64,000 nt of DNA from Anodontia alba. Taxonomy: Eukaryota > Mollusca > Bivalvia > Lucinida > Lucinidae. The notes under the pieces are model-generated. The model had not been told where the DNA came from. It saw nothing but the letters and a program-made list of their open reading frames with translations, and ran no database searches. Positions 21,512 through 32,170 of this stretch are shown here, piece after piece. The stretch's first letter is position 1, and every line of letters starts with the position of its first letter. Location: the NCBI GenBank assembly GCA_964016985.1, contig OZ024828.1:32894924-32958923 (forward strand), written 5' to 3'. The position numbers and the translations under genes are program-made.

Positions 21512-21790
21512 CATTACGAAAACGTGCCTATTAAAATATACTGAAATTTTTACCACAAAAAAAAATGAAAATTTTCAGATAAAAAAAATCTGATATTTTC
21601 ATATTTCTGTTCAAAACATAGATTGTAGGTACTCGTTTGAACCGCCTCGACGAGGCGGTTCTAACAATACCAACAATGTATGTTTTTGGGCAGAAATAAG
21701 AAAAATAATGTATTCCCCTGTAAACCCAGGTTTTACTATATAAAATGAGGTTTAAGGGGGTCAAAATTACATAGGCATGCTTTCGTGATG
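21512..21790 (+). mobile_element. PalA MITE
   Basis: The left end is CATTACGAAAACGTGCC and the right end GGCATGCTTTCGTGATG. The left core arm reads GTACTCGTTTGAACCGCC; the right arm is shortened after GGCGGTTCTAACA. Confidence 0.9.
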
Positions 21791-21948
21791 CTAGCTTATC
21801 AATTACCGCAAGAGAAAGGGCAAATAACAACGGCGAACAGTAAACATAGTTTAAACCAAAGAAAAGCAAAGCAGTCAGGTTTCTCTTCCAAAACAAGGTG
21901 ATAACAATGCTAGACAGGGCCCACTATACACAACAATGAAATTTTATT

Positions 21949-22281
21949 TTATTTTAAGTCAGATGCTTGTAAGTTTGAAACTTCCATGGAAATGTATATG
22001 AGTAGGGTAGACATTACAGTCTCATAAAATTCTACACAGAATGAATTGGTGCATTTTTGTTGGTATAAAGTAGTTGCGGTCATGGTTCCTAAGCCATAAT
22101 CCAAACTCATAAATCCGTAAACGAATGACGAATCAGAATGTTCAGACCAACAGACATGGACAACAGAATAAAGGGTGTAATCAGGCGTCCGCGGATAGTA
22201 AGCATTACTTGGTAAGCAAGCCTCGCCCATCATGCCCATAGGCCTGAACGGAAGCGTATGTCCGGGATTCGGGAAGTCAAC
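21949..22281 (-). CDS. Possible exon or ORF of unknown function (about 110 codons)
   Basis: An open frame on the minus strand runs from just after a stop at about 22282 to a stop at 21949. The first in-frame ATG is at 22239. The product starts near PNPGHTLPFRPMGMMGEA and continues with aromatic-rich, cysteine-containing sequence (YYPRTPDYTLYS, VHVCWSEHSDSS, CTNSFCVEFYE). Composition is unlike the low-complexity frames nearby and it overlaps no recognised repeat. I do not recognise a family and saw no convincing splice sites, so it could be chance or a relic. Confidence 0.25.
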   Translation of the reverse strand, partial: VDFPNPGHTLPFRPMGMMGEACLPSNAYYPRTPDYTLYSVVHVCWSEHSDSSFVYGFMSLDYGLGTMTATTLYQQKCTNSFCVEFYETVMSTLLIYISMEVSNLQASDLK

Positions 22282-23057
22282 TTATGGCGCGTCATTGGTA
22301 AAAACATCAGAAACAATTCTGGAAACTGCCACATTGTAGGATTGACCAGATCATGATGTCTCCCATAGAACTTCTTAAGTGTTGCTACCAGTATGTTTTT
22401 TTTTATACCCCTGGCTCAACAACTTTGTAGTGAGTACTTCCCACGCTCCATGAAGTCCTGATAATTTAAACAGGCTCTGGCATAACGGATTAACCGTGAA
22501 AGAGGATATTACATGAGTGGTCATTTTATATGATTTTTATGAAACGAGCCTTCGGCTTATCATATGAACATTTCAAATTAAATTTTATTATCTTTAAAGT
22601 TAATAACTGTCATAAGAAAATGCATGGTTTACATGGACGTCGTCATGACGTTGTTTGCTCTCGCCAAAGTGTTATGTAATGTGTTGTCATACGCGTTTTG
22701 TCATGACGTTACGCCACTGAATAACAGCGTCGTCATATGATAAATGTAATTATAACACTCCTAGCCTATATAGCCAATGGTTAAATTTAGTGCTTTAACA
22801 AATCACTGGGCGGAAGCACAGGACGTTATCTGGCGCTGTTTCGACGTCATTTTGACGCTTTGCTGACGTCAGTCTTCGTTTCCACGAACTTAGACGGTGT
22901 ATTGTCGTTTTACTCGCGTCAACAGCATAATAAATGCATGAAAACAATAGCGTTACAGTCAAAACTGTTTGCGGGATTTCTTTCTGCAATGGCGGTTAGT
23001 TGGAAGAATCTGAAGGATACAGTTACTTTTTCGTCTTTTTTCTGTGTGTTAGAATCG
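22282..23057. other. No gene recognised
   Basis: The segment contains several TGACG/CGTCA words (around 22640-22740 and TGACGTCA at 22863-22870) and a GAAACGAGCCTTCGGCT phrase near 22540, perhaps eroded fold-back material. No coding sequence is supported. Confidence 0.4.
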
Positions 23058-23233
23058 AAATAGATCAGCTCTTGTGCGTGATTTGTTGAGTAATAAATCA
23101 CAGTTCGACGGTCAGTTGTACATGTAAATAGATAAATCACTCGCGTTCCGCGCTCGTGATTTGATCTACTTTACAACTGGCCTCCAAACAGTGTTTTAGT
23201 ACTCAACACATCACTGCTAGAGCTGATCTATTT
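23058..23233. mobile_element. Fold-back element, about 176 bp
   Basis: AAATAGATCAGCTC on the left pairs with GAGCTGATCTATTT on the right. Inner arms TTGAGTAATAAATCAC and CACTCGCG..GTGATTTG also pair with later segments. I could not assign the family. Confidence 0.7.
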
Positions 23234-23312
23234 CTTAATTATGTATATTTGTCAGTGATATTGTACATCTGGTTCCGAGGTTATAAACCTTTTTTCATGC
23301 TCATGTTTTCTC

Positions 23313-23367
23313 TGCTAATAAATATGAAAATGTCAAAAACAGTTGGCATTTTCATATTCATTAGCAA
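23313..23367. repeat. Short fold-back
   Basis: GCTAATAAATATGAAAATG and CATTTTCATATTCATTAGC form 19-nt arms around a 15-nt loop. Confidence 0.8.
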
Positions 23368-23459
23368 TTTCAATGCTCAGCTATGTTTAGCAAGAAAGAA
23401 TCAGCAATCCTTTGTACATGTAATTTGAGATTTATTAACATCACAAATTTCATTCTCAA

Positions 23460-24111
23460 TTGGTTGAGCATGAAAAACTACTGTGTTGCGTATGAAGAGA
23501 CTCGTTCAAACCGAGTCTCCGATTTTTGTGATTTTATGTGTTCTTTGTTTCCAAATGCAATCCTTTTTTACTTTTATTTTACCCTACTGTAGCTGGTGTT
23601 GTGCCGTGTGGCGGCCGTAAAGTCTCCCCGTACATCCTCATAGTGCAAGTTATATTTTTTTCCCTTTGGGATCATTTAGCCCATCCTTGTTATTTTGAAA
23701 ATCGAGTACCGCTTAAGCCGGCGCTAGGGGGCGTATGCAGCCTCGCAAACTACAGTATTGTATATGAAGAGACTGAATCAAAGCGAGTCTCCGATTATCG
23801 TGATTTTATGTTGTTTTTCTTTTTTTTTTTTTTTTTTTGTTTCCACAGGCAATACTTTTTTACTTATATTTTAAAAATTCGGAGCCAGGGTGTAACCTTA
23901 ATAAACTATTAAACCACAATAAGATAACGAACAAAACAAAAATGACAAGATATAGAACAAACAAAATTAGAACCACCGCCTTAAAACGGTCGGTAGTAAA
24001 AAAAAAAAAAAAAAATAAAAAATAAAAAATACCGTTAAGGAGGTGAACAGGGTACAATTTTAAGTGGTGAGGACTGGAAGCAGCAAAAAAGTATACGGAT
24101 GTCAAACGCTA
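23460..24111. repeat. Two copies of a GAGACTC/GAGTCTC module, and debris
   Basis: TATGAAGAGACTCGTTCAAA with CCGAGTCTCCGATTTTTGTG at about 23490-23540, and a second copy at about 23760-23815, share flanks with insertions at 48.29 and 61.19 kb. Between and after them lie poly-T, poly-A and a diverged CCTTAAAACGGTCGGTAG motif (about 23978) seen in retroelement debris. No gene was recognised. Confidence 0.65.
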
Positions 24112-24453
24112 TATAGTCGAACCTCAATGCCTCGAACATCTTTGGACAACTGAAATTTGTTCGAGGTATAAGTAGTGCGAGCCACTGAAGGTTAATCATG
24201 GCGCCAGCTCAGGAAGCAAAAAGCGATAATCTAGGGATTTTTTTTATTTTCTACACAATAATTGTATGTTGAGTGTACTCATTAGAATGAGGCGATTCTA
24301 ATGTGTACACACAACATACAATTTCATAATAAACTAAGAAAAAAAAATCCCTATATATTTGTTTTCTTGAGCTATCGGAAGAATTTCGTAGGGAGTTCGA
24401 ATTAGCCATGGTAAACGAGCCATCCGGGTTTCAGCTATTGGGGTTCGAGTGTA
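24112..24453 (-). mobile_element. PalB MITE
   Basis: This is an inverted copy: TATAGTCGAACCTCAATGCC at its left end matches the usual right end, and GGGGTTCGAGTGTA closes it. The core is shortened on one side (GTACTCATTAGAATGAGGCG), so one arm tip is deleted. Confidence 0.85.
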
Positions 24454-24654
24454 TTTGACAAAACCTTTTACTCTGATTGAAAACGTTTGAATTAATGTCA
24501 ATTTTAGACAAAAATATACTTCATTTAATGTCAGACCAAATTTAAAATTGTCAATGATATTTTAACATGCTGGTGTTAAACCATCAGACCTTGTAAACTT
24601 TTCCTTCTTTGTTTATTTTCCACCAAAATGAGGATGTATGTCTTGAAGAGCATA

Positions 24655-24941
24655 CATTACGAAAACACGCCTATTCAAATATATAGAAAATAGAAAAATT
24701 CACCACCAAAAACTGTAAAGTTTTCAGATAAAAATTCTGATATTTTTCATGCTTCTGCTCAAAACATAACTTGTGGGTACTCGTTAGAACCGCCTCGGCG
24801 AGGCGGTTCTAACGAGTACCCACAAGCTATGTTTTTGAGCAGAAATAAGAAAAATAATGTATACCCCTGTAAACCCCAGTTTTATTATATAAAGGTGGGG
24901 TTTAAGGGTTTTCAAAATTATATAGGCATGTTTTCGTGATG
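24655..24941 (+). mobile_element. PalA MITE
   Basis: The copy is complete, with CATTACGAAAACACGCC and GGCATGTTTTCGTGATG at its ends and an intact core. One base next to the core changes the ATAGATTGTG arm to ATAACTTGTG on the left and CACAAGCTAT on the right, close to a compensated pair. Confidence 0.92.
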
Positions 24942-25587
24942 AACGTGCTAAACTATGCTAATTAACAGACCTCTTTTTGCAGTTTTTATGTAATGTGTTT
25001 TGTTAACCTTTAATTTGAGGCCTAATTTGGAAGTATACTATGAGGGTCAGAATTTAGCCAAATGCTATAATGGAACCTGTGAAAACGTAATTAGGCTTCT
25101 GGTCCCTGTAGCAGGATTAGGACAGAATGCTTCGCAATGTCCGCCGTCGATCGATCATTGTTAAAGTATTGACCTTTGTATGCTAGATAAACACAGCAGC
25201 ATTACTGTATCTAATGCTTTTCTGTCAAGTCTATTAGAATTCCGGAAATTAATATAAAACGTACTTAGTTTTGTAAATGAATACTCTCTAAAATTAAAAA
25301 AAAAAAAGAATATTCAATATTCAATGTTTGCACCTCTTACATTTTCAGTTTTATTTTCAAAGGGTCTTAATCCTCTAAAGGGTCGTTATAACTTGTATCA
25401 GAAGGTAGTTTTTGGTGTTCTTCAGAAAATAAGGCTTGTCATTTTATGTAAATCGTCTGTTAGCAGACGATTCACATGAAGTGACAATGTTTATTTTCTC
25501 GGAAAAATCAAAAATGTATTGAAGAAAATCGTCGGATGCTGCTATTTATTGGCGGTGATTACAAATAAGCGACTCTATATAACAGTA
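24942..25587. other. No gene recognised; degraded fold-back
   Basis: TAAATCGTCTGTTAGCAGACGATTCACATG near 25448-25475 is a hairpin, with GAAAATAAGGCTTGTCATTT and AGTGACAATGTTTATTTTC as outer arms. It resembles the 17.5-kb fold-back in layout. Otherwise nothing was identified. Confidence 0.45.
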
Positions 25588-25651
25588 GCGCGATTTCTCT
25601 ACGATTGCGCGATTTCTCCACGATTGCGCGATTTCTCTACGATTGCGCGAT
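25588..25651. repeat. 19-bp tandem repeat
   Basis: About 3.3 copies of GCGCGATTTCTCTACGATT, one with a C for T change. A (TGT)n run follows at about 25666-25692. Confidence 0.9.
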
Positions 25652-25692
25652 TGTTTTGTTTGTTTTTTGTTGTTGTTGTTGTTGTTGTTGTT

Positions 25693-26126
25693 TTTCAGAG
25701 CTAATGCGTGTTTTTATTGTTGTTGTTCGGATCACCTGGCCGTACAGCGTCGGCCATTTTTACTTGTACATTACATGTACGTACATGGAGTGTATCAGGC
25801 AAAGTTTAAGCCGAGCGCCTATGCGAACATTGATGCTCAAGATCAATGTGCGCTTCCGCGCAGTGTGATCAGGGCCTTGAGTTTGAGGTGTAAGACTGTA
25901 TTGTACATAGACCAACGACGAAGGCGCTTATGGACTGCTCGCAGAAATACCTATTGGAATTTTATTAGTTTAATAAGTACTTGAGCAAACATAGCTAGTA
26001 AATTTTTACGTTTAGTTCTAGGCTAGTCAAATTCACTAGTCAACTAGAATACCGATTTCATTTGTTGATAACATCTGCTGGGATTTATTTTTTATCGAAA
26101 TTCATTCATCAATTTATGTCATGATT
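25693..26126. other. No gene recognised; GATCAG-type arms
   Basis: The GATCAG family is represented at about 25835-25875 (GATCAATGTGCGCTTCCGCG). No coding sequence is supported in the open frames running through the TGT repeat. Confidence 0.4.
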
Positions 26127-26348
26127 TTAACTCTTTCACTGACCCAGGCGATAATAATAGGTTTTCACAAAAAGCATAGATCCAGATGAGACAGCTCGAT
26201 TAGCCGTCTCATCTGGATCTACGCTGTTTGATATTCAGTCTTTCAACCTTACACATAAACGTCTTTCCAAACAATAGTTTGTGAAAATTAAAAAAAAAAA
26301 AAAAACAGACGACAAATGCCGTCTGAAATTTGGCGCCGAAAGTGTTAA
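26127..26348 (+). mobile_element. TTAA-flanked MITE
   Basis: TTAACTCTTTCACTGACCC begins it and GCGCCGAAAGTGTTAA ends it. The inner palindrome (ATAGATCCAGATGAGACAGC with GTCTCATCTGGATCTACGC) is the shared TTAA-group core. A poly-A run (26290-26305) interrupts the right part. Confidence 0.8.
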
Positions 26349-26700
26349 GCTATAGATTATCAGGAGTTTATTACCATATAGTCAAAGAATCATTAAACAC
26401 CTCAAGTGAGTGAAATTACAGTTTAACAAAATTAATATTCTGAAACACATTCGTGATAACTTAGTGTGATATGTGTGACTCCTTGTTTGTATTTCTGCAA
26501 ACAAACCATCATTTCCGGGCCCTGTTTCACAACAATTTCGTAAATTAAAGTATGTCTTAAATTCAAGGACTCAGATTTGCAATGTACTTGCACATAAAAT
26601 CTGTTTCATAATGAGAAAGTCAATAGATTTAGTTTGTCTTGTTTAAACGGCAGATGTGTAAAACATGTCATTGTAATGGATTTTAAATCCCCAATTTCAG

Positions 26701-26818
26701 ATGCATGTATTCCATTAATTGATATTGCATGTATTTCCATTAATTAAAACTGCACGTGTTTCATAAATTAATATTGCATGTATTTCATTAATCAATATTG
26801 CATGTATTTCGTTAAGAA
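26701..26818. repeat. About 29-bp tandem repeat, diverged
   Basis: Around four to five copies of a unit built from TTGCATGTATTTCATTAATT and a short AATA linker, with point differences between copies. Confidence 0.8.
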
Positions 26819-26904
26819 AGGGAAATTACCGTTTTTACTTGAAAGGTCAGCTAGTACATATTATTGGTAATCATAGTATACATGTCCCTTATTTATCTCC
26901 TAAG

Positions 26905-27521
26905 TACAGTCGACTTTTGCTATCTCGTAGTCTACGAACTCTCTGAAATACTTCGAGATATCCGTATCTCGACATATCACATTATGAAAACACGCCTATT
27001 CCAATATATTGAAAATTTTACAATCAAAAAAGGAAAATTTTCAGATAAAAAATTCTGATATTTTTTCATATTTCTGCTCAAAACATAGATTGTGGGTACT
27101 CGTTAGAACCGCCTCGGCGAGGCGGTTCTAACGAGTACTCACAATCTATGTTTTAAGCAAAATAAGAAAAAAATAATGTATACCCCTGTAAACCCCAGTT
27201 TTACTGTATAAAAATGGGGTTTAAGTGGGGGCAAAATTATATGTGCGTGTTTTCGTGATGAGATTTGCAGGATTGAGGGGAAAAAATAAATCGAACAACC
27301 ACATTTCACAAATGGATATGAAATTTGACTCCTGAAGTCACAGATATATTGAAACTATTGTAGAAAAACGAGAAATTGCTCATTAGGGGGAATTTTTCCT
27401 CTTTTCGGCAATACTTTAGTGCCTGTTGTTATATTTTCATTTTTAAACAGGGATTAGATTTTCACTTCGAGATAAGCGGTTATTAAAGATAAGCGAAATC
27501 GCGATAACGAGAGTCGACTGT
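26905..27521 (+). mobile_element. PalC MITE split by a nested PalA
   Basis: The ends are TACAGTCGACTTTTGCTATC and GATAACGAGAGTCGACTGTT. Its inner hairpin (GAGAAATTGCTC) is present but eroded. A complete PalA copy interrupts it after CGACATATCA, and the host resumes AGATTTGC; uninterrupted PalC copies read CGACATATCAGATTT. Confidence 0.9.
26980..27260 (+). mobile_element. PalA MITE nested in PalC
   Basis: CATTATGAAAACACGCC on the left and GTGTTTTCGTGATG on the right, with an intact core around GCCTCGGCGAGGC. Comparison with the empty PalC site allows at most a one-base (A) target duplication. Confidence 0.92.
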
Positions 27522-27924
27522 TAAAAGAGACATATTACTGAGTAAGATTTACTATTTACTTTATTCCTAGTGTTTGAATGCACAGTAAAATTAAGTAATT
27601 TATCTAGTTATTTTCATTAGGCATTTTTCTCAGTAAGCTAATCCGAACCTTCTAAGTACTCTAATCATGCTTCATAAGTCGCAGCTTAAGAAAATATACA
27701 TACGGAAATGCGTGGCCCGTTTGCATCTCTGCATATCAAACCTTTTATTTTTATTATTATTATTTCATTTATTTATCTATTTATTCATTCATTGTAAAAA
27801 GAATATCAAATAAATAAATAAAATAAAATAAATAAATAAATAAATAAATAAAAACAAAATTAAACAAAGAACATTTGCTTTCGTTTTAGATGTAGACCCT
27901 CTTCATTGGATGCTGTAAAATATG
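27522..27924. other. No gene recognised; TTTA/TAAA simple repeat
   Basis: From about 27755 to 27860 there is TTTATTTATC-type sequence followed by AAATAAATAAAT-type sequence. The two parts are complementary and can fold. Confidence 0.6.
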
Positions 27925-28132
27925 TACAGTAAAACCTGTGTAAGACAGCCACCTTTGAAATTGACTTTAGTGGTTGATGTGGAAAGATGGTTGTCTTATA
28001 AAGGTTCATATCATGTAATTTTGCTAGCAAAATTACATGACATGTACCTTTATAAGACAGACAACTTTTTCCACATCAACAACTGTTTAAAGTCAGTCTG
28101 GAAGGTGGCTCTCTTACACAGGTTTCACTGTA
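27925..28132. mobile_element. PalE MITE
   Basis: TACAGTAAAACCTGTGTAAG and CTTACACAGGTTTCACTGTA enclose a 208-bp near-perfect inverted repeat centred on TTTTGCTAGCAAAA. It is close to the 21.1-kb copy but in inverted order. Confidence 0.92.
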
Positions 28133-28668
28133 TATCGATGGATAACAAAGGTCCTTATCAGGCTATGAAGCTTCACTGGCAGATCTGGGATCTTTACTGT
28201 TCCCATATGCCATAAAGACACATTTCTTCTTGGCCCGGCCCAAATGGGCCGCGCGGTGCGAAAACTTGTGGTCGCGCATATAAGGGCAGCGAAGTCCTAG
28301 ATCAGCCTGCGCAAATGCGCTAACAGAATCAATGGATACTACAAAACGTTTGAATGAAGAGCAAAGGTCCGCATGATGCTTTGCGTATGCTCAGGATGAT
28401 CTAAATGCGCATGCGCATGCTCGAAGGCACTTTTTCGCTGGACGAGGCAAAAATAAAATCAACAGAGCTACCTCTACGGATAGTGTATCCATTTACCTTA
28501 CGACCCTTTTCTCCTGTTCCGTGTGACCTGTCGATTTTTTCCCATCGTAACCCAGGTATATCTAACGATATTATAGATGACCCAATATGGGCATATGCTG
28601 CAGGAATTTAAGAGGTATATGTAATATTCTTTCCTTCTATCAATTGCTACGTTTTATTTTATTTATTT

Positions 28669-28699
<31 letters not shown>

Positions 28700-28823
28700 T
28701 TAATTTGTTAATTAATTTATTTATTAATTTATCTATTTATTATTTATTTATTATTTATTTATTAGTTTAATTTGGCAATAGTAGCAGATGTGGTAGTAGT
28801 AGTTAGTAATAGATAATATATTA

Positions 28824-28858
<35 letters not shown>

Positions 28859-29423
28859 TATTTCTATTATTTGATTTATTATTATTATAATTACGTGCAA
28901 AGCAAAGCGGGCTCGAAGGGCTCCCGTGCAAAGCACGCTTATAGATAACATGTAGCATTTGAATAAAGTTCATTTAAATGTAGTTATGTACCTAAGAAAC
29001 TCAAACTCTTTGGACAACATGGCACCTTCTATAAACAATGGTAGACCCAGCATCAAATACGAGTTCTGATTGACGCTCAATGAAGCCGGAACACATTTTT
29101 TGCCCACAAGTCTCTTCTCGAAATATCGAGAGAGCACTAAAATCTGTTTACTTCGCATTTAAATTAATCCATCAAAGTCCAAATTCCAAAATCAGATGCC
29201 AAACGTAACGAAAGCTAACCGAATTTACATCGTACTGCTAAAAAAAGCTAAAATGTGCACAAGAAAGTTAGCATTACGTCACAACTTCGGAAATTTCGTG
29301 GGGTAGCTTTTGTTGTCTGCTAAATGTTCCCGGGGGTGGGGGTGTTTCATGTTACCGTTTTACCATTACCGCGTTTGTTTACACTGTTTTTTTTTTTTTT
29401 TTTTTTTCTGAGATGTACAGTAG
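28133..29423. other. No gene recognised; AT-rich simple repeats
   Basis: GATCAG-type arms lie at about 28300-28430. Poly-T, TTTA and TTA-type repeats dominate 28655-28880 (for example ATTATTATTATTATTA). Another poly-T tract lies at about 29384-29407. I find no supported gene. Confidence 0.55.
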
Positions 29424-29762
29424 TACAGTCGACTCTCGTTATCTCGAACTCCAAGGGACTCTATGAAACACCTCGAGATATCCGTAGTTCGACATATCAG
29501 ATTTACGGAACTGAGGAAAAAACAATTAATCGAACAACCACCTTTAACAGAATGAATATGTAATTTGACTCCTACGCTAGAGATATATTGAAAATATTGT
29601 GGAAAAGAGGAGAAATTGCTCCTAAGGAGCAATTTCTCCTCTTTTTCACAATATTTTATTGACTGTTGGTAGACCTCTGTGTTAAAACAGGGACCAGATT
29701 ATCACTTCGAGATAAGCGGTTATTCGAGATAAGCGAGTTCGAGATAACGAGAGTCGACTGTA
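29424..29762 (+). mobile_element. PalC MITE, complete
   Basis: TACAGTCGACTCTCGTTATC and GATAACGAGAGTCGACTGTA are the terminal repeats. The centre is the hairpin GAGGAGAAATTGCTCC with GGAGCAATTTCTCCTC. TACAGT ends suggest a TA-target Tc1/mariner type. This copy serves as the empty-site reference for the nested PalA at 26.98 kb. Confidence 0.93.
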
Positions 29763-29879
29763 TTTATGAAATTAGCATATAGAGACAAGATTTTAAGGTA
29801 ATTTGTTCATTTATCTATTCCAATATGCCATAAATGAACTTTATTGCATGACAAAATAGGTTTTACTGGAGGTGCTCTG

Positions 29880-30052
29880 ATGACGAGGCGATTCTAACAA
29901 ATATCCAAACCATATGTTGCTTAAAGTTTTAATGCAATATTCTTGCATAATTTCTCATTAACCATCACCGCTTGAGCGAAGGTTGCGTGACATTCAAATT
30001 GTCATTATAACGAATTTTGTCGTTGTATCGAGTGTATTGAGGGTGACTGTAT
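29880..30052 (-). mobile_element. PalD MITE, right part only, inverted
   Basis: It starts in the core (GAGGCGATTCTAACAAATAT) and ends GTATTGAGGGTGACTGTA, the reverse complement of the PalD end at 52.34 kb. It shows that the PalD core contained GAGGCGATTCTAA, the same tip as PalA and PalB. Confidence 0.8.
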
Positions 30053-30884
30053 AAGTCGCTACATTAGTTCTAAACAAATTAGTTTTAAACTTCTATAGCT
30101 GATATATAATTTGATTTATGTTACCACCTTCTCCCGTTTCGTCACTGCCAATTTCTCTCAGAAGGGGATAGGTGCTTAGCAATACAAATACGTCACGAAA
30201 GTTGTCTATCTTTTTAACAATGGTGAAGTTCTAACATATGTATGATTTATAAGGAACAACACAGGAACTTTTACATTTGTAACAATAATAGTATAAAAAC
30301 ATATAAAAGACATCAGTACTATATGTGCCAGTAGTAGTAGTATAACAAACATACAATCAAAGCACTGACAGTACTGAATTTCGCTTGTGTCTGAGCATAG
30401 GCTGAAAAAATGATCCGGATCATGCACTAAGTACAGTCCAGTTTTTACAGATAACTCTCTTTACACAGCACTCTGGTCACAGCGACAAAATAGCGCGGCT
30501 GTCCGGTCCGTCTAACGCGCGGTTTGATTTCATTGTTTCATTGGTGAAGGATTTCACGCGGCAAACAACCTAAGGGAAATTTTGATGGATGTACTATTTG
30601 GGTCGATTGTAAAACAACTGTCCGAAAAGTACGTTCATATATGCTTAATTTGAGAGCAAGCTAAACGAGAAATAAAACTACATTTAATAATAGGCAAAAC
30701 AGGGGGAAGCGAATGACTACAGTAGGTGAAATGGGTGTAGACAATAGACCCTTTACAATCGATTACCATCAAATACAATATACGATACAATAACTTTATT
30801 GCATAAACATACAAAATGTGTCTAGAGCAAAATAATCATCAATGGGTAAATACATTGATTTTTTTATTTTCAAAAGAGCTTGCA
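30053..30884. other. No gene recognised
   Basis: I see no repeat end, domain or tandem structure that I can support here. Composition is AT-rich. Confidence 0.4.
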
Positions 30885-31025
30885 CATTTCGAAAACAAGC
30901 CTATTCAAATACAATGAAAAATTTACCACCAAAAACTGAAAAAGTTTCAGACAAAACTTCTAATATTTCATATTTTTCTTCAAAACATAGATTGAAGGTA
31001 CTCGTTAGAACCACCGCTTCGGTGA
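30885..31025 (+). mobile_element. PalA MITE, left half only
   Basis: CATTTCGAAAACAAGCC through the AATTTACCACC arm to GTACTCGTTAGAACCACCGC, then the sequence changes to (TA)n and poly-T at 31028-31062. The break lies at the hairpin tip, mirroring the right-half copy at 2.27 kb. Confidence 0.85.
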
Positions 31026-31029
31026 GCAA

Positions 31030-31062
<33 letters not shown>

Positions 31063-31631
31063 CAAAGGAGCCTTGCATCTTGATTTGAACCATTTTTTGT
31101 ATTGTCATTTATTTAAAAGGCCTAGATCTACTTTTAATTTTAATCTAACATGAGATCGCTAAAATTAGGTTGTACAACTGCAGACCGTGATATTGGCGCT
31201 CTCATACGATATGGTCTTCGCATCAAGGGAAGGAACTACTCCGTACTTATAGCTTCTGTTTCAAGGTAGACAACTCTTGCTCGAGAACCCTGTAAGGGGA
31301 GGCTCACATTAGTGGCAAAGTCCAGAATGCATTCTATTGAACCCAACACGTAATTCATATAAATGATGTTCAAACTGCAAATTGCTGATAAAGTACAGTA
31401 CGAGGCTATTCGAAGGCTTTGCTTTATACAATAACTTAAATGTTTGCAGCTTTGCAGTAAAGGGCAATCACTTTGTTTTCTCAGAGCCGATGATCACATG
31501 GTTTTGGAATGTGAAGTGTCGCTAAGTAGATACCAGGTTAACCCGTCCATATACACAGTCTACACTGTAGTTTCTCTGTCGATCAATCACCGTGTAATAG
31601 ATATAATATTCTACTTTCCTTATATTACAAT

Positions 31632-31632
<1 letters not shown>
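31063..31632. other. No gene recognised
   Basis: An open frame at 31444-31713 runs into the AC repeat and has no recognisable domain. Nothing else was identified. Confidence 0.4.

Positions 31633-31709
<77 letters not shown>
31633..31709. repeat. (AC)n-(GT)n palindromic microsatellite
   Basis: An AC run of about 45 bases turns directly into a GT run of about 30 bases at ACGT (31677-31680), so the tract is self-complementary. Confidence 0.96.
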
Positions 31710-31712
<3 letters not shown>

Positions 31713-31715
31713 AGA

Positions 31716-32170
31716 GTTAATCAATAACAGTGCAAATGATTTGTTTACCTGACGCCTTTCGGCTTTCGCCTTCTTCAGAGGTTTTCTGTTTAAAAAAAAA
31801 AAAAAAAAAGAAAAGAAAAAGAAATAAAAATGTGCATTGTATACATTGCGTATATGGTCGCAGTGGTATTAACCGGAAAGCTACGCTTTTTACTTTTTTT
31901 TTGCAAGTTGTGTTTGTCGCGTCATGTTTACATTCACCTATATCTAAACACCATTAGTTATCAAGTCGCAGCGGGCTAAATTACATGGGCCCGAAAAGGG
32001 CATAATCTGTTTTCCAACTATTTCAACACTGGTAACTTTTATTTGTAAATTTTACAATTTTTGTTTCTTTTTATAAAAAAAAAAACAAAAAACAGAAAGC
32101 CTCTGAAGAAGTCGAAAGCCGAAAGGAATCAGGTAAACAAATCATTTGCACTGTTACCTATAACTCTCAA
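31716..32170 (-). mobile_element. Terminal-inverted-repeat element, copy 1
   Basis: AACAGTGCAAATGATTTGTT and CGCCTTCTTCAGAGGTTTTC on the left are repeated inverted at 32090-32155 (CCTCTGAAGAAG, AACAAATCATTTGCACTGTT). The arms are about 75 bp. The interior includes ATGTGCATTGTATACATTGC and GCCCGAAAAGGGCATAATC, also found in the copy at 58.2 kb. No transposase is present. Confidence 0.82.
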
